In this document: positions 55,879 to 64,000 of the stretch, in pieces
Layout of the letters: the number at the start of each line of letters is the position of its first letter
Numbering within the stretch: position 1 is the first letter of the stretch
Source of the DNA: Pseudomonas lini
GTDB lineage: Bacteria; Pseudomonadota; Gammaproteobacteria; Pseudomonadales; Pseudomonadaceae
Direction: 5' to 3'
Length of the DNA stretch: 64,000 nt
Assembly (NCBI RefSeq): GCF_001042905.1
Contig: NZ_JYLB01000004.1
Location: forward strand, 186,001-250,000
The notes under the pieces: model-generated
Told to the model about the DNA's origin: nothing
The model's database searches: none
What the model saw: only the letters and a program-made list of their open reading frames with translations
Position numbers and translations under genes: made by a program

Positions 55879-56634
55879 TTAAACCACTTCCAACCGAATC
55901 TTGTGCTGGCTCAACAACTGCGCCAGGGCCGGCGAAGGCTGCTGGTCGGTGACCAGGCAATCGATCAGGCTGATCGGGCCCAGGCGAATCATGGCATTGC
56001 GCCCGAATTTGCTGGAGTCAGCCGCCAGAATCACCTGTCGGGCATTCGCGATAATCGCCTGGGACACCCGTACTTCCTGATAATCGAAGTCCAGCAAACT
56101 GCCGTCTTCATCAATACCGCTGATGCCGACCAGCGCGAAGTCGACCTTGAACTGGTTGATGAAGTCGACGCTGGCCTGACCGACCACGCCACCGTCACGC
56201 CGCACGTTGCCACCGGTCAGCAGTACGTCGAAATCGTCCTTGGCGCTGAGCATCGAGGCGACGTGCAGGTTGTTGGTGATGATCTTCAGGTGGTTGTGGT
56301 TGAGCAGCGCCCGGGCGATGGATTCGGTGGTGGTACCGATATTGATGAACAACGAGGCGTGATCGGGAATCTGAGCGGCAATGGCTTCGCCGATACGCTG
56401 CTTTTCATCGCGCATCTGATCGGCGCGCATGGCGTAGGCGGTGTTTTCGACGCTGGAATCATAGGCTGCGCCGCCGTGGTAGCGACGCAGCAGATTGACT
56501 TCCGCCAGTTGATTGATATCGCGGCGGATGGTTTGCGGTGTAACGACGAACAGCTGAGCCATTTCCTCGATACTGACATAGCCGCGTTCGCGGACCAGTT
56601 CGAGGATTTGCTGCTGACGGGGAGGCAGATTCAT
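55879..56634 (-). CDS. glpR: DeoR-family glycerol regulon repressor
   Basis: A 251-residue protein with an N-terminal DeoR helix-turn-helix ([20 protein letters not shown], then [15 protein letters not shown]) and the sugar-phosphate binding domain ([43 protein letters not shown]). Family knowledge: GlpR represses the glp genes and releases DNA when it binds glycerol-3-phosphate. It sits between glpK and glpD on the same strand, as in other pseudomonads. The ATG is preceded by GGAAG. Confidence 0.93.
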   Translation of the reverse strand: MNLPPRQQQILELVRERGYVSIEEMAQLFVVTPQTIRRDINQLAEVNLLRRYHGGAAYDSSVENTAYAMRADQMRDEKQRIGEAIAAQIPDHASLFINIGTTTESIARALLNHNHLKIITNNLHVASMLSAKDDFDVLLTGGNVRRDGGVVGQASVDFINQFKVDFALVGISGIDEDGSLLDFDYQEVRVSQAIIANARQVILAADSSKFGRNAMIRLGPISLIDCLVTDQQPSPALAQLLSQHKIRLEVV

Positions 56635-56718
56635 GGGGCTTCCTTTGGGCTGCCGTGCAAAATTTGCCCATGATGCCGCAGGAATCTGCTCCCTACCAGT
56701 TAGAACCCCATCCTTGGC

Positions 56719-58245
<1,527 letters not shown>

Positions 58246-58300
58246 TTAGGAAGTGAGGTCAGGCGCGGGAACGCATGGACAGGATCGCGCGCCAACGGTT

Positions 58301-59152
58301 TCAAGACGTTCTTGGTTTGCCGTCAATGGCCGGTGCTGCATCCTTTGTAGCAGGTATGGCGCTGGGCAGATGACGGGCAATCAGCCCGCGATAAGCTGCA
58401 GCACCGAGGCAGGCACCGACAATCGGTGCAAAAATCGGGATCAGGAAGTACGGGATATCGCGCCCGCCAGTGAAGGAAATTTCACCCCAGCCGGCGAAAA
58501 AAGTCATTAGTTTAGGGCCGAAGTCACGGGCCGGGTTCATCGCGAAACCGGTCAGCGGGCCCATCGAGCTGCCAATCACGGCAATCAGCAGGCCGATCAG
58601 CAGCGGCGCCAGCGGCCCTTTGGGCAGGCCATTGTTGTCGTCGGTCAACGACATGATCACGCCCATCAGGATGGCGGTGATGATCACTTCAACCAAAAAG
58701 GCCTGGGCTGTGGTCAGGGCAGGGTTTGGGAAAGTGGAGAACACCGAAGCCAATTCAAGACTGGTCTGGGTGCCACGAATCATTTGGTGAGTTTGTTCGA
58801 AATCGAAGAAAAGATTGCTGTACAGCGTGTAAACCAACAAGGCCCCGCAGAAGGCGCCGGCTACCTGGGAGAAGATATAGAAAGGCAGTTTGCGCTTTTC
58901 GAAGTCAGCGAAAATGCTTAGCGCGATACTCACGGCAGGATTGAGATGTGCGCCGGAAACGCCAGCGGTGAGGTAGATCGCCATGCTGACGCCAACCCCC
59001 CAGATGATGCTGATTTCCCACAACCCGAAGCTGGCACCCGCAACCTTGAGCGCGGCAACGCAACCGGTACCGAAAAAGATTAGCAGTGCAGTACCCAGAA
59101 ACTCGGCCATGCATTGGCTCGAGAGCGACGGTTGTTGTAAAGCAGTTGTCAT
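58301..59152 (-). CDS. glpF: Glycerol facilitator aquaporin
   Basis: A 283-residue major intrinsic protein with six membrane segments and the two NPA boxes in glycerol-channel form (GAHLNPAVS and AMNPARDFGPK). The aspartate after the second box (NPARD) is typical of glycerol channels. It lets glycerol cross the inner membrane, where GlpK traps it. I chose the ATG at 59152 with GAGG 7 nt upstream; the longer frame to 59200 has no ribosome site. An AACAACAA motif just before the ribosome site suggests catabolite control. Confidence 0.93.
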   Translation of the reverse strand: MTTALQQPSLSSQCMAEFLGTALLIFFGTGCVAALKVAGASFGLWEISIIWGVGVSMAIYLTAGVSGAHLNPAVSIALSIFADFEKRKLPFYIFSQVAGAFCGALLVYTLYSNLFFDFEQTHQMIRGTQTSLELASVFSTFPNPALTTAQAFLVEVIITAILMGVIMSLTDDNNGLPKGPLAPLLIGLLIAVIGSSMGPLTGFAMNPARDFGPKLMTFFAGWGEISFTGGRDIPYFLIPIFAPIVGACLGAAAYRGLIARHLPSAIPATKDAAPAIDGKPRTS

Positions 59153-59166
59153 TGAAAACCTCGTTT

Positions 59167-59174
59167 TTGTTGTT
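59167..59174 (-). promoter_or_regulatory. Candidate Hfq/Crc CA motif before glpF
   Basis: AACAACAA fits AANAANAA exactly and is 3 nt upstream of the CGAGG ribosome binding site of glpF. Confidence 0.6.
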
Positions 59175-59213
59175 GTCTGGCGCTTTTTCATCAAGGTCAA
59201 AGCGCGATTTTCA

Positions 59214-59241
59214 CCGAGGCAGGATCCCCATCCTGCGCTCG
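59214..59241 (-). promoter_or_regulatory. Stable hairpin in the glpF upstream region
   Basis: The core GCAGGAT-CCCC-ATCCTGC (7 bp, 4-nt loop) is extended by CCGAG/CTCGG around a one-base bulge, giving about 12 pairs, 62 bases before the glpF start. It may be part of the mRNA leader. Confidence 0.45.
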
Positions 59242-59521
59242 GCTTACTGCTGGGTGCTGCGGTGAGACATTCGTACAGTATTCAGATTCGAAAAAATATA
59301 GACAAGAAACGCTGCTGTCAAAGGTCGAAAGTGAACTGTCGGTCACAATTGAACTATTAGTCACGTGAATGACCGCATCGTTCATCAGGCATGCCGACCG
59401 TGGACGAACGGTACAGAAGCCCGGCCAAGCTATTGAAATGGCGTTGTAATAGAGCCTTTTATCGATCAATGACCTAGAATCCTGCGCAGTATTTTCTTCT
59501 GCCGCCAAGCTTGGAGCTGCC

Positions 59522-59992
59522 ATGACCCCCGCATTGGATTTGTTGAAAAAAGTTCGTGCCGAACATCGCGTGCACAGTTACGAACATGATCCGAAGGCAG
59601 CGTCCTATGGTCTGGAGGCCGCGGAAAAACTGGGTTTGGACCCGGCTCAGGTGTTCAAGACATTGCTGGCGGCCAGCGAAAAGGGGGAATTGTTGGTGGC
59701 GGTGGTGCCGGTCGTCGGCAGTCTGGACTTGAAGGCGCTGGCGCAGGCCGCTGGCGTAAAAAAAGTCGAAATGGCCGACCCCGCGGCTGCACAGCGTTCG
59801 ACGGGGTATTTGTTGGGCGGCATCAGCCCGCTCGGGCAGAAGAAGCGCCTGCGTACCTTTATTGATCATTCGGCTCAGCCTTTTTCCAGCATCTTCGTCA
59901 GCGCCGGACGGCGTGGTCTGGAAGTTGAGCTGGCGCCCGCCGTGTTGGCTGAACACACCCAGGCGAAGTTCGCCGATATTGGTCGCGCCTGA
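59522..59992 (+). CDS. ybaK: Cys-tRNA(Pro) deacylase YbaK/EbsC
   Basis: A 156-residue protein of the YbaK family. Blocks such as [42 protein letters not shown] and [21 protein letters not shown] are typical. Family knowledge: YbaK removes cysteine wrongly attached to tRNA(Pro). The length and single domain fit the free-standing form. The ATG is near GGAGC 5 nt upstream. It diverges from glpF and is followed by a PhzF-family gene after 116 bases. Confidence 0.9.
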   Translation: MTPALDLLKKVRAEHRVHSYEHDPKAASYGLEAAEKLGLDPAQVFKTLLAASEKGELLVAVVPVVGSLDLKALAQAAGVKKVEMADPAAAQRSTGYLLGGISPLGQKKRLRTFIDHSAQPFSSIFVSAGRRGLEVELAPAVLAEHTQAKFADIGRA

Positions 59993-60108
59993 GCAGAGGG
60001 TTTCGGGCGTTCAGCTCGGCGCTGTATGGTGGAAATTGATTGGTTCTGTCACTGGTGAATGGCTCTTCGTGGCTTCATGCTCGTCGACCTGAAAAAGGGA
60101 GAAGTGCC

Positions 60109-60891
60109 ATGCAGCTAGAGTTTCATCAGGTCGACGCGTTCAGTGATCGGCCGTTCAGTGGCAACCCGGCGATGGTGTACCGGCTCGATACCTGGCTCGA
60201 CGATGAGTTGATGCAAAAAATCGCCGCCGAACACAACCTCGCCGAAACCGCATTTCTGGTACGTGAGGGTGCCGTCTGGCACATCCGCTGGTTTACCCCG
60301 ACCACCGAAGTCCCGTTATGCGGCCATGCAACCCTGGCCAGCGCCTATGTTCTGTTTGAAATCTATAAGGAACCGGTCGAGCGGCTGGACTTTATCTGCA
60401 AGTCCGGCCCACTGAGTGTCAGCCGTGAGGGCAAGCGCTTGTGGCTGGATTTCCCGGCCATCGTGCCGACAGACGTGGGCGTGACCCTGGATGTCGAGCG
60501 CGCCTTGGGTGTGAAAGCAGTCGATGTGTTGGGTTCGAAAGAACTGTTCGTGGTGCTGGAGTCCGAGCAAGCGGTGCTCGATTGTCAGCCGGACATGGTT
60601 GCGCTGGCCAAACTGCCGTGGCCGGGTGCCATTGTGACGGCCAAGGGCAACACGCATGATTTTGTATCGCGGTACTTTGCGCCAGCAATCGGCATCAACG
60701 AAGACCCGGTGACCGGGTCGACCCATTGCAGCCTGATTCCGTATTGGTCGGAACGCTTGAGCAAGTCGAGTCTGACGGCTTATCAGTGCTCGGCGCGGGG
60801 CGGGGAGTTGTTTTGCCAGTTGGAAGGGGATCGGGTGAGTATTGGCGGCAATGCGACGTTGTTTGCGAGTGGCAAGCTGATGTTGGGTTGA
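60109..60891 (+). CDS. PhzF family isomerase/epimerase-like protein
   Basis: A 260-residue protein of the PhzF family. It starts FHQVDAFSDRPFSGNPAMVY, has the catalytic glutamate near residue 45 in HNLAETAFLV, the block WFTPTTEVPLCGHATLASAYV and the end motif GINEDPVTGSTHC. Family knowledge: PhzF itself isomerises a phenazine precursor, but most members have other, often unknown, substrates. No phenazine genes are nearby, so I do not assign that role. The ATG at 60109 is preceded by GGGAG; the frame extends to 60040 without a better start. Confidence 0.85.
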   Translation: MQLEFHQVDAFSDRPFSGNPAMVYRLDTWLDDELMQKIAAEHNLAETAFLVREGAVWHIRWFTPTTEVPLCGHATLASAYVLFEIYKEPVERLDFICKSGPLSVSREGKRLWLDFPAIVPTDVGVTLDVERALGVKAVDVLGSKELFVVLESEQAVLDCQPDMVALAKLPWPGAIVTAKGNTHDFVSRYFAPAIGINEDPVTGSTHCSLIPYWSERLSKSSLTAYQCSARGGELFCQLEGDRVSIGGNATLFASGKLMLG

Positions 60892-60895
60892 GCTG

Positions 60896-60971
60896 AAAAG
60901 ATCGCAGCCTTCGGCAGCTCCTACAGGAGTACACATTCCATTGTAGGAGCTGCCGAAGGCTGCGATCTTTT
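60896..60971. repeat. REPIN, GATCGCAGCCT family, copy 3
   Basis: The arms AAAAGATCGCAGCCTTCGGC and the complement have a spacer of about 20 bases, between the PhzF-family gene and the convergent ABC ATPase gene. Confidence 0.85.
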
Positions 60972-60980
60972 AGCGATGGT

Positions 60981-62090
60981 TCAGCTGGCGGAGCTATACC
61001 GCCGAACACCGGATTCGATCACCGGAATCTGCGCCGCCGTGCTGCCGTTCGCCTGGAATAACACCAGGTGTTCAGCCGCCACCCGAATGCCTACTTCAGC
61101 ACCGACCAGATGATCGGCATGGCTCGGGAAAATCGACTCCAGCTGCGCGCCGGTAGGCAACTGCAAGCGGTACAAGGTTGATGCCCCCTGGAAGCTCTTG
61201 CCGATAATCTGTGTCCTCAGTGGGCTGTCCGGCGCATAGACGATATCGTCCGGGCGCAGCAACACGTCCACGGCACAACCGATTGGCCAAGTGTAGGCGC
61301 GGTTGCCGCGCAACTCACCCAGCTCGGTCTGCACCGACTCCGGGCTGCTCAGCTGACCGCGAATGAAGTAACCCTGGCCAATGAAACTGGCCACGAATGG
61401 CGTCAGTGGTTCGTGATAGAGGTTGTAGGGCGTATCCCACTGCTCCAGGCGACCTTCCTTGAAAACGCCCACGTGGTCACTGACCGCGAAGGCTTCTTCC
61501 TGATCGTGGGTCACCAGGATCGCACTGGTGCCGCGAGCCTTGAGAATATCGCGTACCTCATGACTGAGCTTGCGTCGCAATTCGCCGTCGAGGTTGGAGA
61601 ACGGTTCATCGAGCAGCAGCAACTGCGGTTCCGGCGCCAGGGCGCGGGCGAGGGCGACACGTTGCTGCTGGCCGCCGGACAGCTCATGGGGGAAGCGCTT
61701 GCCGAGGTTTTTCAGGTTGACCAGTTCGAGCAGCTCTTCGGTGATGCGATCCTTTTGCGGGTGCTTGCGGATCCCGAAAGCGATGTTCTCGGCCACGCTC
61801 AGATGCGGAAACAGTGCGTAATCCTGGAACACCATGCCGATCCGGCGCTTCTCCGGGGCGAGGGTGAAGCCGGCGCTGGAGATGGTCTCGCCTGCCAGCT
61901 GGATTTCACCTTCGTGCACCGGTTCAAAACCGGCAATCGCCCGCAGGGTGGTGGTTTTGCCGCAGCCCGAAGACCCCAGCAGGCAACCGATATCGCCGGC
62001 ATTCAAATGCAGGTTGAGGTTCTGCACAACCCGCTGGTTTTGATAACCGCAGGCCAGGTTGCGCAGGTTCAGCAGTAAGGTCTGGCTCAT
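60981..62090 (-). CDS. ABC transporter ATPase of the Fe3+/polyamine type, orphan
   Basis: A 369-residue ATPase with Walker [10 protein letters not shown] near residue 40, signature [15 protein letters not shown], Walker [13 protein letters not shown], and a C-terminal TOBE-like regulatory domain ([19 protein letters not shown]). The arrangement is that of FbpC/PotA-type subunits that power iron, polyamine or anion importers. No permease or binding protein gene lies beside it. Its ATG overlaps the argF stop (ATGA), so it is translated with argF. The substrate is unknown. Confidence 0.82.
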   Translation of the reverse strand: MSQTLLLNLRNLACGYQNQRVVQNLNLHLNAGDIGCLLGSSGCGKTTTLRAIAGFEPVHEGEIQLAGETISSAGFTLAPEKRRIGMVFQDYALFPHLSVAENIAFGIRKHPQKDRITEELLELVNLKNLGKRFPHELSGGQQQRVALARALAPEPQLLLLDEPFSNLDGELRRKLSHEVRDILKARGTSAILVTHDQEEAFAVSDHVGVFKEGRLEQWDTPYNLYHEPLTPFVASFIGQGYFIRGQLSSPESVQTELGELRGNRAYTWPIGCAVDVLLRPDDIVYAPDSPLRTQIIGKSFQGASTLYRLQLPTGAQLESIFPSHADHLVGAEVGIRVAAEHLVLFQANGSTAAQIPVIESGVRRYSSAS

Positions 62091-63010
62091 GCGTGGTGAT
62101 ACGAAGGCGGGACAAGAAATTCGAGCAGGGCCTTTTGTGCGTGAAGACGGTTTTCGGCTTGATCCCAGGCTACCGAGCGCGAGTCGTCGAGCAGGTCAAG
62201 GCTGATTTCTTCGCCACGGTGGGCCGGCAGGCAGTGCATGAACAGCACGTCCGGCGCGGCCAGGTCGAGCAGGGCACGGTTGACCTGGAACGGTGCGAAC
62301 AACTTCAGACGCTTGGCGGTTTCCTCTTCCTGGCCCATGGAGGTCCAGACGTCGGTGCTCACCAAGTGCGCTCCGCGCACGGCTTCCTGTGGATCGCGGA
62401 CGATGGTCACCCGATCGCCGGCTTTAGCCACGAACTCTGGGTTGGGTTCGTAACCTTCCGGGCAGGCGATGCGCAACTGGAAGTCGAACTGGATCGCCGC
62501 TTCTATATAGCTGTTGCACATGTTGTTGCCATCGCCTATCCAGGCCACGGTCTTGCCTTGAATCGAACCGCGGTGCTCGAGGAAGGTTTGCATGTCGGCC
62601 AGCAACTGGCACGGGTGCAGGTCATCGGACAGGCCATTGATCACCGGCACGCGGGAGTTGGCGGCGAATTCGGTCAGGGTGCTGTGGGCAAAGGTACGGA
62701 TCATCACCGCATCGAGCATGCTCGACATGACGATGGCGCAGTCGCCGATCGGCTCGCCGCGACCCAGTTGCGTATCGCGTGGCGACAGGAAGATCGCCTG
62801 GCCACCGAGCTGGATCATGCCGGCTTCGAACGAGATACGGGTGCGGGTCGAGGACTTCTCGAAAATCATCCCCAGGACGCGGTTCTTCAAAGGCTCGAAC
62901 AGTACGCCGCGGTTACGCAGGTCCTTGAGCTCAACGCCTCGACGGATCACGCTGACCAGCTCTTCGGGCGTGCAATCCATCAGGGAGAGAAAGTGCCTTG
63001 CGCTCATCAT
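62087..63010 (-). CDS. argF: Ornithine carbamoyltransferase
   Basis: A 307-residue enzyme of normal length. Carbamoyl-phosphate binding is by STRTR near residue 55, ornithine and phosphate contacts by HPCQ near 131, and the catalytic motif [12 protein letters not shown] lies near 262. It converts ornithine and carbamoyl phosphate to citrulline in arginine synthesis. Two ATG codons are adjacent (63010 and 63007); both have AGGT upstream. An ArgR-type sequence lies about 125 bases upstream. The downstream ABC ATPase gene overlaps. Confidence 0.94.
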   Translation of the reverse strand: MMSARHFLSLMDCTPEELVSVIRRGVELKDLRNRGVLFEPLKNRVLGMIFEKSSTRTRISFEAGMIQLGGQAIFLSPRDTQLGRGEPIGDCAIVMSSMLDAVMIRTFAHSTLTEFAANSRVPVINGLSDDLHPCQLLADMQTFLEHRGSIQGKTVAWIGDGNNMCNSYIEAAIQFDFQLRIACPEGYEPNPEFVAKAGDRVTIVRDPQEAVRGAHLVSTDVWTSMGQEEETAKRLKLFAPFQVNRALLDLAAPDVLFMHCLPAHRGEEISLDLLDDSRSVAWDQAENRLHAQKALLEFLVPPSYHHA

Positions 63011-63412
63011 TGACTACCTTTTTGCAACAGACCGCAGATACTCAAAGCCTTGTTTAACTGAAAAACGGGCGAGACCTGCGGCGTAAGCCGCACGGGGCGA
63101 CGAAATAGGGGGAGGCGCGATATTGACATTAAATGTCGCGTTTTTCCAATAGGCTACGGTGTTTGGGGATTTCAGAGGGGCTACGAGGTGACCGCAGTAG
63201 CGCTTTTGAAGCCTGTTTCCTGACAGCAGCTAACCATTTGTACACCGGGCTCGCCGGGCTTGGCAATCAAACAGGGCGCGGGCGACACGCTGGCGGTCGG
63301 TTTTTGACCTGTCATTCGGGTCTTTGGCGGGCAATGTGTCTTGTCCGAAACATTTGCTAAAGCAAAGTGCTGGGTTATAACTAGAGCACGAGTGACGCAG
63401 GAAGCCTCAGGA
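63011..63412. other. Gene-free interval upstream of argF
   Basis: About 400 bases holding the argF leader, an ArgR-type site, a short hairpin (TGCGGC-GTAA-GCCGCA, 63077-63092) and, on the right, the upstream region of a small gene with a possible -10 element (TATAAC). A frame of 75 codons here has no coding signs. Confidence 0.5.
63134..63149 (+). promoter_or_regulatory. ArgR half-site candidate upstream of argF
   Basis: TGTCGC-N8-AA fits the ArgR half-site consensus known from P. aeruginosa. It adjoins TTGACA, a possible -35 hexamer, and a GACATT-A-AATGTC palindrome. A second half-site was not clear. Confidence 0.45.
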
Positions 63413-63703
63413 ATGGAATCGAAAGAACAACTGTTAATGGAGCTACTCGGCCTTACGGCCCGCTCCCTGACTCACCTCACCGCTTCCATGACCTCGATGT
63501 CTTTCGAGCTGATGCGTAGTGAAGACGAAGTCACGAAGGTGGCCGGCCGGCGCATGATCGACCGCATGGCCACCATCAGCGCCGGGCTCGACGAGCATTG
63601 GCGACTGATCGGCGAGCTCACCGGCGTGCATGTCGCCCACGAGCAGATCGAAACCATCGAGGAGATCCAGTTGCAGGCGCCGCCGAGTCTGCCGCCGAAC
63701 TGA
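63413..63703 (+). CDS. Small hypothetical protein
   Basis: A 96-residue, mostly helical, acidic protein (MESKEQLLMELLGLTARSLT ... SFELMRSEDEVTKVAGRRM). There is no signal peptide or membrane segment, and I recognise no family. The ATG at 63413 follows the purine-rich AGGAAG and a second AGGA close by; a start at 63341 would use codons without a ribosome site. The frame has normal codon use. It lies between argF and the molybdopterin gene and may belong to either side or to none. Confidence 0.6.
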   Translation: MESKEQLLMELLGLTARSLTHLTASMTSMSFELMRSEDEVTKVAGRRMIDRMATISAGLDEHWRLIGELTGVHVAHEQIETIEEIQLQAPPSLPPN

Positions 63704-63837
63704 TCCCTTGCTGTCATCGGCTGGCCTGATAGTCGCCGATTCACAAGACGAACGTCGCTGGCAAAGGGGCGAGTCGCGCGCCATAGTTTTGTTCCCGCGG
63801 CCGATATTGCCCGCCCAGAACAAAACAGAGACTGGCC

Positions 63838-64000
63838 ATGACCAAGACTCTCCATCACCGTGCGTGCCACCTGTGTGAAGCCATCTGCGGCCTGACCATC
63901 GAAACCACCGAGGTCGAAGGCAGCGGCGTACAGATCACCTCGATCAAGGGTGACCCCCAAGACACCTTCAGCCGCGGGCATATCTGCCCCAAAGCGGTTG
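63838..64000 (+). CDS. Molybdopterin oxidoreductase family protein, 3' end outside window
   Basis: Only 54 residues are in the window. They begin MTKTLHHRACHLCEAICGL and reach GHICPKAV, giving the spacing CxxCxxxC ... C of the [4Fe-4S] region at the start of molybdopterin oxidoreductases (formate dehydrogenase and related enzymes). The substrate cannot be told from this part. The ATG at 63838 is the first in frame and precedes the cluster region directly. Confidence 0.8.
   Translation, partial: MTKTLHHRACHLCEAICGLTIETTEVEGSGVQITSIKGDPQDTFSRGHICPKAV

Larger units (their letters stand above)
59153..59521. other. Regulatory region between glpF and ybaK
   Basis: About 370 bases containing the divergent promoters for glpFK and ybaK. 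It holds the Crc-type motif, a 12-bp hairpin and TTCG-containing elements that might be GlpR half-sites. I found no clear palindrome equal to that of glpD. Confidence 0.5.

Noticed and set aside
59270..59345. GlpR operator upstream of glpF
   Set aside because: Several TTCG elements are present, but no palindrome comparable to that before glpD could be made out.
60109..60891. Phenazine biosynthesis gene phzF
   Set aside because: The family fits, but no other phenazine genes are nearby and most PhzF-like proteins are unrelated to phenazines.
62093..63013. A 306-codon open frame opposite argF
   Set aside because: It has almost the same limits as argF on the other strand; argF has all catalytic motifs.
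63133..63360. A 75-codon frame upstream of the small hypothetical gene
   Set aside because: No ribosome site and no coding character; it overlaps the argF control region.

Overview
The window is chromosomal DNA of a Pseudomonas, most likely of the P. fluorescens/P. putida lineage. The evidence is an Aat/AauSR acidic amino acid uptake cluster under sigma-54, a glpF-glpK-glpR-glpD cluster with GlpM nearby, OpgC, a DUF6124 protein, two giant DUF6543 toxin-like proteins, and at least fourteen REP/REPIN-type inverted repeats. One repeat family flanks its own REP-associated transposase. No rRNA, tRNA, CRISPR array, prophage or complete insertion sequence was recognised. All functional names come from reading the translations; no database search was run.

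Layout. 1-2.5 kb: end of an alpha-type (CS1/CFA-like) fimbrial operon (tip protein, chaperone, major pilin). 2.6-10.5 kb: a 1553-residue LRR/NEL ubiquitin-ligase-like effector and a bifunctional class A-type penicillin-binding protein. 10.6-11.5 kb: RAYT transposase between two direct copies of a REPIN. 11.9-20.5 kb: proline permease, OpgC, a three-gene surface glycosylation operon (GtrB, GtrII-like, GT39) and an FMN-binding glutamate synthase-family protein. 20.7-30.7 kb: a tightly coupled five-gene signalling operon (diguanylate cyclase, c-di-GMP phosphodiesterase, di-haem peroxidase, DAHL-type kinase, receiver-kinase hybrid) divergent from a degenerate HD-GYP (YN-GYP) regulator. 31-36 kb: Nudix, LysE and GNAT genes, then metR/metE. 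36-41.7 kb: a second giant DUF6543 protein with three internal copies of one motif. 41.9-46.4 kb: hydrolase, DUF6124 protein with an unusual repeat-rich upstream region, DsbA-family oxidoreductase, two lipoproteins. 46.5-53.9 kb: aatJQMP-aauSR-glpM. 54-59.2 kb: glp genes. 59.5-64 kb: ybaK, a PhzF-family gene, an orphan ABC ATPase coupled to argF, a small hypothetical gene and the start of a molybdopterin oxidoreductase.

How the parts work together. AauS and AauR should sense acidic amino acids and switch on aatJQMP from a sigma-54 promoter; two AauR-type sites lie 31 bp apart upstream of it. The glp genes import, phosphorylate and oxidise glycerol under GlpR. proY, aatJ and glpF each carry an AANAANAA motif 2-3 nt before a CGAGG ribosome binding site, which fits Hfq/Crc catabolite repression. 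In the c-di-GMP cluster the cyclase keeps GGDEF but has a damaged EAL domain. Its coupled partner keeps EAL and has a changed GGDEF motif. Both carry the same unusual receiver as the terminal kinase, which suggests one phosphosignal controls synthesis and breakdown.
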